Notes under the pieces: model-generated | Databases searched by the model: none | What the model was told of the DNA's origin: nothing | Seen by the model: the letters and a program-made list of their open reading frames with translations, nothing else | Translations under genes and position numbers: made by a program | Part shown: positions 33,166-45,115 of the stretch, piece after piece | How the letters are laid out: every line of letters starts with the position of its first letter | How positions within the stretch are numbered: the first letter of the stretch is position 1 | Assembly (NCBI GenBank): GCA_030280995.1 | Contig: JASXTE010000007.1 | Coordinates: 4,944,001-5,008,000, forward strand | Origin: Hemileia vastatrix | Taxonomy: Eukaryota > Basidiomycota > Pucciniomycetes > Pucciniales > Zaghouaniaceae | Reading direction: 5' to 3' | Length of the DNA: 64,000 nt

Positions 33166-33811
33166 TAGTCCTCCAAGACTTTGAACTGGCTAACTTTCAA
33201 GACTTTCTTTAAGGTTTTATTTTAATTTCGTAAAATGTTAGTCCTCCAATACTTTAAACTGGCTGTTATTCAATACTTTCTTTAAATGATTATACTCATT
33301 ATTTTAGGATCTGTTAGTCCTCAAAGACTTTAAACTGGCTAACTTTCAAGACTTTCATTAAGGTTTTATTCAAATTTTGGTATCTGTTAGTCCTTCAAGA
33401 CTTTATACTGAATTTAAACAACATTCATGATTTTATGGAAATTTTTTTTCAGGGAAACAATTTTTTATATGAATTGGTTTTTTTTAAATGTTTCCTCCAC
33501 CATGACCTTAAACTGGTACATCATCAAAAGTTTGGTCCACTATGACCTTAAACTGGATTTTATATTGATCAGAAGTTTGGTCCACCAGGACTTTAGACTG
33601 GATTACCAAAATTATTCAATCTTTGGTCAAGCCTAGGCCTTAATTAGGAAGAATTTATGCACATAAACAACCTTTAGTCCACTAAGACTATATACTTGCA
33701 ATCAATTAAATGTTAGTTTCACCAAGAATTTAAACTGTAATGAAAATCTATTTGGTCAAACTCAATTCAATAATCTTATATTTTGACTGTCCACCAAGAC
33801 TTTAAACTAGA
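33166..33811 (+). repeat. Mini-hairpin array of C
   Basis: About ten diverged copies lie near 33167, 33240, 33316, 33388, 33492, 33535, 33579, 33677, 33716 and 33789. Stems are AGTC/GACT in the first group and GGTC/GACC in the second, as in B, so the order predates the B-C split. Several copies have lost one stem partner. Confidence 0.8.
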
Positions 33812-34524
33812 CATTCAAAAATTGTTGGATTTAGGTGTTGTAAGCTTTAGGAGGATAATATTTAGGTGGTAATGATGCTAAGAAGGCATAATGGTTTTAT
33901 TAGGTGAAATTTGTGGCACTTTAACATGGTCTAAAAGATTAAAATTAAATATTGGAAGCCTTGCTTAAATATTTGTTAAAGTTTGCTAAATAGCAAATGA
34001 ATGAAAATTGTGATGAAGGAATTAGAAGTCAGGATGGTAGTTGGATTTATTATTGATTTTTTAAGAGCCTCAGTGATAGATTTTTTTTGTGAAGCTTGGA
34101 GGACCTCATGGCGAGATTGGAATCATAGAATTTGGCTCAGTGGGGGGACCTATGAGAATGGAATCAAGAGTATTCAGCTCATTAGGGAGATCAACTCTCT
34201 CATGCTGTGACATAGATGGAAGACTGGTATATGGGAGTCTGAAGGGATTTAAACCTTGCTCTCAGTAGTGGAATCATCACAAAATTATTTTTATTTTTTT
34301 TCTATGATTTATATCAAGAGCCAGAGAAAAAGACAAAAAGTTAAATTTATAGAAGACCAGCAAAAAGACAATGATTGATAATTGCCAATAGTAAAATTTC
34401 AGAAAAGATTTTTGTTGGATCTCTTTCCACATCATTATCAAAGACTATCAACAAATAGGTGAAAATGAATTTATATTGATTTAAAATTGAATACAAATGA
34501 GGAAATTCCATATTGGAGGGAGGA

Positions 34525-35693
34525 TGTGGCATTCCACATCTGGGCATGCCACTTAGGTTTATTTTTAAAGATTAGTAGCAATTTTCTGGATTATAAGGCT
34601 GGATATTTGGAATTTTGGAAGTGTTTTACTTGATTTAAGGACTTATAGTATTATTGGTGGATATGGTGTGCTGATGGAATGGCCCCTGAACTCCAGTGCT
34701 CCAGTGTGCTCCAGTGCGCTTTGGTTTGCTCCGGTGATTTTCCGGCGCAAAAGCAAAGTGTACTGGAAGAATTCTGTCATTGTGGAAAAGTTTGGACATG
34801 GTGGCAAAATTATCTCACTGTAGCAAATTCAGCTCACTCTGGCAAAATTAGCTCATTATGGCAAAAAGAGCTCATTGTGGAAAAATTTTCTCACAATGGG
34901 AAAGTCTGGTCACTGCGTTAAAATTTGGTCACTGAACCAAAGTTTGGTCACTGTGCCAAAGTTTGGTCACTGTGCCAAAGTTTGGTCACTCTACCAAAGT
35001 TTGGACACTGTATTAAAGTTTGGTTACTGTGAAAAAATTTGGCTATTGTGGCAAAATTTGGTTAGAATTTATTATGCTTATTAGATCAATAGTTTATTGT
35101 AGATCCTATGAATGTAGGATATTGTTGGAAAGGTCTGGAGTAGGAGAATCAGATAGAAATGGGGGATGCTTAGTCTTCTACATGTTTTTGTCTCTTTAGT
35201 TTCGATTAGAAGGGTCTTTTTTATAATTAAAAACAATTTTTCATATTTTTCATTTCTCAACAAAATTAAATAAAATTATAATACCCTTATAACATTTAAA
35301 TTTTTCATAACACTTTTGAAATACAACACAACAATTATATTTTCATCACATATAGGGTATCATTGGAAAGGTCTCCATCTCAGGGACTTGTTTTTTATTG
35401 TTAACTCATTTAAAATGAAATCTTTATAAAAACATATAAGTCTATCTTTTCAGATCTTTCACTGGTACACCTTAATTGTTGTCAACAGTATTTCTTTTTC
35501 AACAGCTGCTATTTCTAAATCTCAATAAGTGTTTATAAATTAGAGTTTCATATATTTCAATCAATTCAAGTAGACTAGAGAGCTTATTTATTTGAAAACC
35601 CCTAATTATACTTAGAAGGACAGGGTTTTCTTTGGTTTATCCAACTCCTTCAGATTCTGCTTACAGCAAGGTGACTGTAAGAGTCTACCTACA
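34525..35693 (+). repeat. C 3' LTR
   Basis: It starts TGTGGCATTCCACA, a small palindrome, right after the polypurine tract 34515-34524. It holds the ~20-bp minisatellite at 34785-35060 and the unfilled A target AGATC at 35101-35105. It ends CTACCTACA. Confidence 0.9.
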
Positions 35694-36290
35694 ACATAGT
35701 TTTTTATTATCTTAAATTGTTTTGTTTTGGTATTTTATGGTTGGAAAATATTTCCATAGTCATGGGTTTAATTTACTGTTTCTTTTTTTCTTATTTTATA
35801 TGTTTCAATTAAAATTAAATTACTTCTTTTTTTTCACATTACTAAAACTCTTTGTAGATACACTTGAAACGCCCCAGATGGTCCTCTTGCCTATAAAAGG
35901 GCTTTTGAAACCTCTCTGATAATCATCACTAACATTACACATTTTTTATAAAACTTAAAATACATTATTTTTTATTCTTATTAGCATTATAATTCTAATA
36001 TTAATACTCAATAGTAATTCTAAGGTTTCTCTAAGTCTATTAATAGTAAATTTTGATTGCCGCCCAAAAAAGAAATTTCTTACTTAAAATTAAAATCTTT
36101 TACCAATAAATTAAAACTCACTGTTGTATTACTTCTCATAAACTGTTGTTGTACTTGTCTTATTTTGGTTTAATTACTTTATTATTTTTATTATCTTTAT
36201 TTCTTCTTTTTTTGCTCCCCTTTAGTTATTCCTTTTCCTCCTTTCCATTTTCTTCTTCTTCCTCTTCTTCTTCTAGACAATCCGCTGACA
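35694..36290 (+). repeat. D 5' LTR, second part
   Basis: Homologous to 43810-43923 plus 57765-58245. A TATA box (TATAAAAG) is at 35892-35899. The end is CCGCTGACA, against CCACCAACA in the 3' copy. The G target 'ttttatatgtttcaatt' is unfilled here near 35810. From 36291 to 36965 I see only AT-rich leader and no recognisable primer site. Confidence 0.8.
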
Positions 36291-36965
36291 ATTGAGGACC
36301 TTCTAAAGAACAACAAAATTTTTCAACGAGCTTCATAATGCACATACCACCTAGTGTGAAACAGCAAATTTTTTGCGCACTTGTGTTTTGAACTTGGGTT
36401 GAATCTTTTTGGTTTTTAATATATTAAATTATGCATATTTTAAAGTGATTTCTCAATCACTATAGTAAGTAAACCTTTTCACCTCTCAAATATATTATTA
36501 AATTTTTATTGCAATAACAGTGTTTTTGGCTTAATTTCTGTTTCACTGTGTGTTAGTAATCATATTTTTTTTTAAAAATATTTTCATAGTTGACCATAAT
36601 AGAGTTATACTTTTAGTCCTAGAGGATCATTAAATTTTTTTTAAAAAATAAATTATTAAATTAATTTATTGAAATTTTTTTGATTTATTGGTTGACCATA
36701 ATAGTACTCAGTACTTAGTACCAATATTACCAATATATATATTTGGTATTAATTATTTTTGGTTGACATATTAAACCTTTTTGGTTGGTCCCTCAATAAT
36801 TATTGTTATTTCTTAATAATATCATTTGTAATTACATATTTTTTGTATTACATTTTTATTGTTAATTATATAATTTTTTGAATAAAATTTAAAATTATTT
36901 TAAGAAATAATTTGATTATTTTTTGATTAAAATATAAATATAAATCATTAAATCCATTCAATTTT

Positions 36966-39340
36966 TTGTTCACAGTTTTCAAGTCTATAGGTTTGGCAAA
37001 CATAATGGATATTCTTCATGTAGATACAACTGATGTGAATGTTGATAATGAATCTGTAGGTTCTTCAAAATTAACTTACAAGAATTCTTCATCTAAAAAA
37101 AACTTTCATACTCCTCAGGACCTAGAAATGTCAGTAGAAGTGGCAAACCCCCCTCACCAAACTACTCTGAAAGAATTAGAGCCTCAGATCAATCAGGAAA
37201 ATCATCTAAAGGGTATAAAAATAAAAAAGATCCCTCTGACACAACAAATAAACAATCTTTCAATCCATATAAAAGTACTGAAGACAGAAATCATTAATTA
37301 CAAGGCAAAAGTAGACACACTCTGGCAACAGATGCAGGAGCTCTTAAATCACAAGCAAGTTCAACCTCCTCCTTTCGCAGCCTCTCAGCCTCAGCCTCAG
37401 CCCCATCAGGCACCCAGCTCTTTCACTCAAAATCAAAACACTCTACAAGTGGAACAGTGGAAATGGGACTACCTGATGAACAATTACCAGCAGAATATTC
37501 AGCAGCCAGCAGCTCAACACCCTGGCCCATCCAGGACACAAACCTACCATCAATCTCCCCAGGCCCATTCTTATCAGGGAGGCAAAAGAAAGAAGGCACA
37601 GGGGAAATTTCCTCCCTTGCCATGGTAAGTAATTTTTTTGATAAACATGTTTGTATGTATAATAACAAATCTTCTCCCACAGGTAATATTATGGATAGTG
37701 GTCAAAGAACAGTTAAACCTATAAAGACACAACTTCCTTTAATGAGTAGCCCTAATGATGTAATTAGTAAATTATCATTTGATGAACCTTTACATTTAAC
37801 TTCTACTTCTTTGATTAATCCTTCTCTTGCAATTAAAAGTTTTTCTGTTTCCCCTGAAGTCTATACCTTGCTTGAGAAAACTTCTGAGGATATATTTAAA
37901 GATACCCTTGATTTTAATGTTGTAAAAGAAAAAGATATGAGAGATGTATTAGTACATGAGAGTGATAGATTGAATAATTTGCAGTTATATTGTAAAGTGA
38001 GCTCTTCTGTGCAAGATACAGCCTATTTTAAAATCAAAGAAACTTTAAATATTTTTCTTAGCCAACAAAAACAAATAAGAAGTGATCATAGAGCTATCTC
38101 AGATAAAAATATTTATCTGCATAAAACTTTGAGTAAGTTAAAACCCCTTATTGAAGAGAATTACTCATCAAAATGTGAAATTAAATCTCTACATAATGAG
38201 TTGAAAAAGCTGAAAAATGATTTCCAAACTCTGAGTACCAAATTAACAGTTTTTGAGGACAGAAATGTTTTATCCCTTGAAAAAATAAATGACCAGATGT
38301 CTTAAATTCCAAGGATAAGAATTTCTTTGTCTGACCTACAGGAAAAATTCTCAGCCTTAACTGTCAATCATTATGGTGTACACAAAAATGCTGCCCATAA
38401 GTTGCATAAAAATAAAGGAAAGGGGCTTAAACAAAGCAGCTCTTTTCTTCCCCATATTTCAGCCATTGAAAAAACTGACAATGAGTCTGTAAAATCTTTT
38501 GCTTCAAGCAAAAAATATTTTAATGGTCATGAACCAGCTGTATCTGTAAATAATGAAATTTCTGAACACCTGGCTAAACTTCAAGAATTATTGATGTTAA
38601 ATAGTTCTAATCAAAAGATGGACCATCCCAGTAGCCAGAAAATTTGGCCCAAACTGGATCAGTATCCCACTTTTTATGGTGACTCTTCATCTGACTGGAA
38701 ACTCTTTGTTCAGAGAATTGATAATCTGAGAAAATCTTATAAATTTCCTGATGAAGAAACTGTCTCTAAATTAATTTCTTTATTTTCCAATGTAGCTTTA
38801 ATGTGGTATGAATCTGTCTTATTGGAAAATCAGCATTATACTTGGAAAGAGTGGAAATCATTAATTGAAAATCAATTTGGTGGTTCCAAGTTCAGACTTG
38901 CCCAGCAGAGATTATATGAGACTGCTAAATATGTGTCCTTCTTTTATGAAAAACCTATTGTTTTCCTTATGAAAATTACAAAAATTCTTAGAGCCATGGA
39001 TCCTAAAATGAATTTTGAATGGAGATATAAAATTCTCTATAAATTGCCAAATTCTCTGAGAGATTTTATTGTGGCAAGGACTGAGCATGTATGAGAGAAT
39101 TCTTCCTTTATTAATATCTGTAATGAAGTTCTACTAAATCATACATATGAACCAAGGAATTTTCCTTCAAAATCTTATCATGACCAGAAAAAGCCTTCCA
39201 CTAAACTTCCAGAAAAAGCTGGTAGACCTTCTGCCCCTGTTGTCCCAAAGAAATATGCAACTAACACTTGTTTTAAATGTAAAAAACCTTGGCAGAAAGG
39301 ACATATTTTTGACAAGAAATTCATCTTGTTGAACAAAATG
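36966..39340 (+). pseudogene. gag: D gag, broken
   Basis: A 220-codon frame at 36966 has a Gln/Pro-rich end (QPQPQPHQAPSS) and overlaps for 170 nt a second frame at 37457-38305. That frame continues past one TAA (38303) to 39094. It is mostly helical-looking, then has a capsid-like domain (KLDQYPTFYGDSSSDWKLF, ALMWYESVLL, QFGGSKFRLAQQRLYE) shared with F. A GTAAGT at 37625 and a CCCACAG ending at 37682 look like an intron, but splicing them does not restore frame. A zinc-binding remnant (CFKCKKPWQKGH) follows near 39270 with stops around it. Whether the overlap is a programmed shift, an intron or decay is unclear. Confidence 0.75.
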
Positions 39341-42300
39341 AGGAGTCTGAAAATACTCAAGCTAATCTGGATGATTCCTCAAGTGAATGTAATAGCAATA
39401 TCTTTTATGACCATAATTCTTCTCAAGAAGTTCTAGTTTTAGAAAAGGATATCCAATATTTAGATAATTGGTCTGAAAATTGAGATATTGACTTATCTTC
39501 TGTAGAAAATTCTTAGGTAATTAGTTATATTATTGACAGTTCCATTTTAATATCACCTTTGAGAGCACCAGTTTTTATAAATGGTGAAAATGTTGAGGTT
39601 ATTCTTGACTCTGGTGCTGGAGGAAGTGTGGTGTCTGAGAAAGAACTGGCTTCTGTGGAAATCAATTATCAATGCAAATTATTACCTATAACCTCTGAAA
39701 AATGGAAAGGTTATGGTACTGTTTTATGTCCCATTGGCAAATACAAGACCTCTGTGTTTTTTAAATATAATGGCGGTTTTGTCAGAGCTATTTTTGAGTT
39801 TGTTGTTATAAAAATGATAGTTTTAGAAATTGGTTTATCATGGGAAATGACATTTTAACTAAGTTTGGCATTAAATTGGATCCTGCTAACAATTGTTTTA
39901 CCTTGGGCATAAATGGGAAAAAAAATTAAAATTTCTTCTTTTAAATAGCATTCTGCACCCTTATTAAAATCTTTTCACTCTTTGATTCAATGTAAAGGCA
40001 GACAAACAGAGGAAATGTATGTCTTATTGTCTGAAAATGATACACCTTCATTTGTTGATCAATTGACTGATGATTAAAAAGTTTAAATATTGGCATTAAT
40101 TACATCTTTCCCAATGGCTTTTGCTCATGACTCTCATTTTTTAAGATTTGTTAAAGAAGAAATGAAAATTTCTTTATCCTGAAAATTGGTTGAAATACCT
40201 CCTAGCCTTAAGAAAAAACCTTATCCTGCTTACACCACAAAGAGAAAAGATATTGAAGATTATATCTCAACTTTATTAAGTATGAATATTATTGAGAAAA
40301 GTTGATGTTACACCCAAATATTGTGTCATCTCTCCAGTTTTGATCTCCTATGAGAAGGATAAAGCTAGACTTTGTGGAGTTTGTAGATATTTGAATACTT
40401 ATACTGTGGATGATATTTATCCTTTACCTAGAATTGGCTCTATACTTGCTACCTTTCTAGGTGAAAAACTCATAAGCAGTCTAGTTGGTAATAAAGGATA
40501 TCACCAAATACCTGTTGAAACATTTTCCCAGAATTTTTAGCTAATTTCAACACATATGGGAATTTACAAATATGTTAGGATGCCTTTTGGCCCTAAAAAT
40601 TCCCCTTCAGTATTCCAAAATTAATGGATAACACATTTCATCAGGAAATAATTGAAGGATGCTTAATGGTTTATATTGATGACATCATAGTGTTTTCTAA
40701 AACTTTTGATGAACTTATCCAACATTTAAATAGATTCTTCCAGAAAATGGATGAAATTATCACGACTCTCTCCTTAAAAAAGTGTAAATTTGGTTTCAAT
40801 CCCTGAAATTTCTAGGACATGTAGTTTCTGGCTTACAAATATGTGTAGACCAAGGAAAAGTTGCTGCTATACAAGATGTGACAGCACCTGCTTCTGTAAG
40901 ATAAATACAAAGTTTTTTGGTAATGTGTGGATACTATAGACAATATATTATAAATTATCAATTCATAGCCTTACCACTTACCAAATTAACAAGAAAAGAT
41001 GTGACTTATATATGGAATGAGGATACTCAAAGAGCTTTTGATACATTAAAAAAATTTTTAATGTCAGCTCCAATCCTTGCCCTTCCTGATTTTAAAAAGC
41101 CTTTTGCTCTTTATACAGATGTAAGTTTTATTGGACTTGGTGCTGCTCTACACCAGAAACAAATTTTTAATGAAAAAGTTTCAGAAGTAGTAATTTTTTA
41201 TCTTTCAAGAACCTTGAGAAAAAGTGAATTGCAGTATGGTGCCACTCAGTTAGATTGATTAGAAGTTTTATGGGCTTTAGAAAAGCTCCATTATTATCTA
41301 GATGACCAAAATTTTGAATTAGTTACTGATTGAAGTGCTGTGAAATCTCTCTTGAACTTGAAAACACCAAATAGACATATTTTTAGGTGGCAACTTGCTG
41401 TTCAAGAATACAGAGGTAGAATGACTATTATTCACAGGGCTGGAAATATTCATTCATCTGTAGATATGTTTTCAAGATTACCTCTTCCAAATGATGTATC
41501 CGATCCACTTATGTACCTGAAGATGATACAGTACATATACATGGTATATACATTGCTGATATAGAAAAGGAACTATTACAATTAATTCTGGATTCATATG
41601 ATAAGTATTCTGATTTAAATAAATTAGTTACAATCTTGAATGATCCAAAAAATGCTTCTATTCAAGTATTAATAAAAACTTTTCCTCCAAAGTACCAAAA
41701 TGCTTTGAGTAAGGGAAAGTTTTCCATTGTCAATGGTTATATTTATTACAGAAGAAAACTTACCAATGTCATTGTTATCCCTCCTTACATGAAAAAACAA
41801 TCTTAAAACTTTGTCATGATGACATATTAGCAGGACATTTTGACATTGAGAAAACCTTAGTCAGAATTAAAAAGACTGCTTGGTGGGCTAATATGTCTGA
41901 AGATTCTAAATTATATGTTGAATCTTGTGATTCTTGTCAAAAATCTAAAAGACTGACAGGTAAAAGAGCAGGATTGTTACAAAATATTGAAGCACCTGAT
42001 TTTCCTTGGCAAATCATTTACATGGATTTTGTCACTGGTCTTCCTGTAGCAGGTAAAGACAGTTATAGCTCTTGTTGGGTAATAGTGGATAGATTCACCA
42101 AAATGTGCAAATTTATTCCTGCCCACAAAGATGTATCCACAAAAGAATTAGCTTTCTTATGGTGGCCTTATATGTTTAATATTATTGGATTTCCAAGAGC
42201 CATTATCTCTGATAGGCACCCAAAATTTACATCTGAATTTGGGACATCTGTGATGAATATTTGTGGTTGTGATTAAAATTAGTCTACAGCTCACCATCCT

Positions 42301-43100
42301 CAGACTGATGGTCTAGCTGAGAGATTGATTTAAACTCTGGAAGATATGATTAGAAGGTATTGTGCCTTTGGATTAGAATATAAAGACAATGACAGATTTA
42401 CTCATGACTGGTTTACTCAATTATCAGGTCTTGAATTGGCTTATAATAGCACTGTTCATTCTGTCACTGAGAAATTACCTTTTGGGCTTTAGTTAGGTTA
42501 TGTCCCAAATACTCCTGCTCAAATTCTCAATAATAAATTACCTAAGTTGGAACTAAACCCTGGCATAAAATTGTTTATGAAAATGCAAAAGGTATGCAGA
42601 AAACATGCTCAAAGCTGTATTGATAAGGCATTTGAATATGAAAAGAAAAGATGAGATAAATCCCATAAAGAATACACATTTAACAAGGGTGATGAAGTGT
42701 TGATATCTACTGTCCATTTAAATTTACAAGGCAATAACAAATTAAAAGATCCTTTTGTGGGACCATGTGTTTTTAAATGAATGGCTGGAGATAATGCAGT
42801 AGAAGTTGTATTGTTTTCTCCATATGATAGAGAACATACTGTTTTCCCCATTTCCTTGCTTAAACATTATACTTTCAACAGTAACTTATTTCCTAAAAGA
42901 AGGGGAAGACCTAACAAAATCCCTCAGGAAGTCACAGAAACTGAAGAAATTTATAAAATTCTCAATGATAGAAATATCACTTCTGAGAGGGGTATTGAAT
43001 ATTTATTGAGATAGAAGAACAAATCATCTGAACATGATTCATGCATACCTGGAAAGAAATTTAAAATCTTCCTACTCTGTTAAAAAAGTATAAAAAGTAA
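39341..43100 (+). pseudogene. pol: D pol: PR-RT-RNase H-integrase, degenerate
   Basis: Order and motifs match F. The protease motif DSGAGGSVVSE is near 39609. RT has CVISPVLISYEKDKARLCG, HQEIIEGCLMVYIDDIIVFS (YIDD codons 40672-40683) and KCKFGF. RNase H has LYTDVSFIGLGAALHQK. Integrase has SCDSCQKSKRLTGK, MDFVTGLP, ISDRHPKFTSEF and a stop-interrupted HHPQTDGLAER. The tail IYKILNDRN with GIEYLLR resembles a decayed chromodomain. At least a dozen stops or frameshifts are scattered along it. Confidence 0.88.
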
Positions 43101-43129
43101 AAATCTTAGAATTTTTTTATTGTTTTTTT

Positions 43130-43923
43130 AGAGTGAGGGAATGTCAACCAGGCTATCTCAGGAGCCTAGTAATTTATAGAATGAGTTACTGAAATCATGT
43201 AAGGGAATAACATTATGTATTATGTAGTTAAAATAAATTATTTTATTAAATAATAAAATTATATAAATATTTTATGAATAAGTAAAATAATTACTATATT
43301 TAATTTTATTATTTAATAAGTTTATTATTACATAAAAAAATAATATATTCTATAAAATCATGGCTCATTTATATGTATTTAATATTTCTAAAAAATTAAT
43401 AAATTAATTATTATATTACAAGCTTAATAATATTTAACTTATAATTTAATTAAAAATAAATTAATATAATTTATATACTAAATACAACTAATCATATAAT
43501 ATTATCCATAAATATTGGGCACTTCTTTGACCCTTATGTGTGTCACTAAAATTAGTAAATAAATTAAAATACATATTTTAATATTCTCACTCCAAATAAT
43601 TTATTTTATTAATTTTATTTAACCAATTTATTGCTTCAATTAAATTAATTGAAATAGGTAAGACAATTAATTTAATTTTCTTTATACTGAATTAAGAAGT
43701 ATTATATACATTAAAGCGTGAAAAAAATTCTTTTTGTTTTAATTAAAGCCTTTATATCTGTTTGTAATACCTGTTTTGGGTTTTCTTTCTCACAGCTCTC
43801 AGGTTTCACACTCACCTAGCTTTTTATTATCTTAAATTGTTTTGTTTTGGTATTTTATGGTGAGAAAATATTTCCTTATTCATGGGTTTAATATACTGTT
43901 TCATTTTTTCTGATTTTATAATT
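43130..43923 (+). repeat. D polypurine tract and 3' LTR, first part
   Basis: AGAGTGAGGGAA (43130-43141) abuts the LTR start TGTCAACCAGG. F has the same tract on the other strand at 59090-59100. The LTR is interrupted at 43924 by G and resumes at 57765. Non-coding. Confidence 0.85.
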
Positions 43924-45023
43924 TGTGGTCTTCCAACATTGGTGGAACCCTTTCTTGGTCTATTTGGCGTTGTTTTGATATGTCTTAAATGGAATTGTTT
44001 ATTAATTGGGTGTTTTTCTGGAATTATTTGGTGAATATTTGGACTGCAGGGATTAGGGTACTATCATTGGATAGTTCTGGTTTTTCTCTACACTTTATGT
44101 CTTGTTGACATTTTTCAGATTTTAAGTATTTAAGGGATTATTTCTCATTTTTCATTTTAAAAGATAGCTGTTTAAATTTGTTTTTTGTGTTTTACAGGAA
44201 AGCCTTAAGTCTTAGGATTAAGTGCTTAGTGCCATTAGAATGGGCTGATTTTTCTCTACATTTCATGTCCCAACATTGTTATAGCTTAATTATGTGTTTT
44301 AAAGGTTTTAGTAGTTGTAGTAAATTTTTCTAAGTATTTTGGGTATTTTTGGAGGTTATTGTTGGTTTTCTGGCTTCAGGCTGGTCCGGCCGCCTCAGGC
44401 AGGCCTTTCAACGTTAAGTGGACCACCCGTCTTGGTGCTAGAAGGCTGGGAGATTTTCTAGTGGGGTTTAATGCAATTTGACGCTCATAAACGCCAGATT
44501 TGTTACTGTGCATGGGCTCTTAGATAGTGGTATGTGTGTATATAGTGAATAAGACAGTTTGGGGCAACTTTAATTATCATACAACCATCCGGGGGTGATA
44601 TCCTTGTTCCTCACTCAGTTTTCACTCTTTTCTGGCCACAATTGGCTGTGTTTGTTGCAAGGTGAGTTCTTCATTTAACTTAACTTGGCAACTGGTTTCT
44701 CTGGTATAGTCTTGCAAGCTATATCATGTATTTTTGCTGTCTCTGGAGTGGATTTGCAACCTAAATCAAGTATCATTGCTTTCTCTGGTGTGGACATTGG
44801 TTTACATTTCAGTTCTTTGGTTTGGTAGTCTGTCTGGAGACTACTTTCTTGGCTGTTCAGGCAGTGAAGTGTGTTGGAAAAGGGGATTTAGAAACAGGAA
44901 CCAATTTACTGTAGCATGTAAATCTCACTTTATTTATCTAAAGGGACAGGGGTTTTTCTCTCTGGGTTTTTACTCAAACTCCCTTGGTCAAGGCCTATAG
45001 CTAGCACTATAGGATTGTCTACA
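43924..45023 (+). repeat. G 5' LTR
   Basis: It is 1100 bp; the 3' copy is 1062 bp, mainly because about 38 bp around 'ccgcctcaggcagg' are missing there. After it, TGTCACCCAACATGG (45027-45041) is a decayed version of the B/C primer site. Confidence 0.88.
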
Positions 45024-45115
45024 TTTCTGTCACCCAACATGGAATAGGACCTGCTAGTTCATTGGAATCTCTTTCGTCGTTGGTTTACCTTTTTTGGTGA
45101 TTTTGGTCTGGAAGA

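Larger units (their letters stand above)
3654..35693 (+). mobile_element. Element C: old Ty3/gypsy copy inserted in the D 5' LTR
   Basis: LTRs start TGTG(C/G)CATT (3654; 34525) and end CTACCTACA (13277; 35693). A tRNA-type primer site lies at 13282 and a polypurine tract at 34515-34524. The insertion point corresponds to 'cactcacctagc' in the D 3' LTR near 43806. The target duplication is decayed (CATGT versus AACAT-like). A sits in its 5' LTR and B in its 3' region. The coding region is heavily mutated. Confidence 0.85.

Noticed and set aside
37625..37682. A firm intron call in D gag
   Set aside because: The splice signals are good, but joining the exons gives an immediate stop, so it is kept only as a question.
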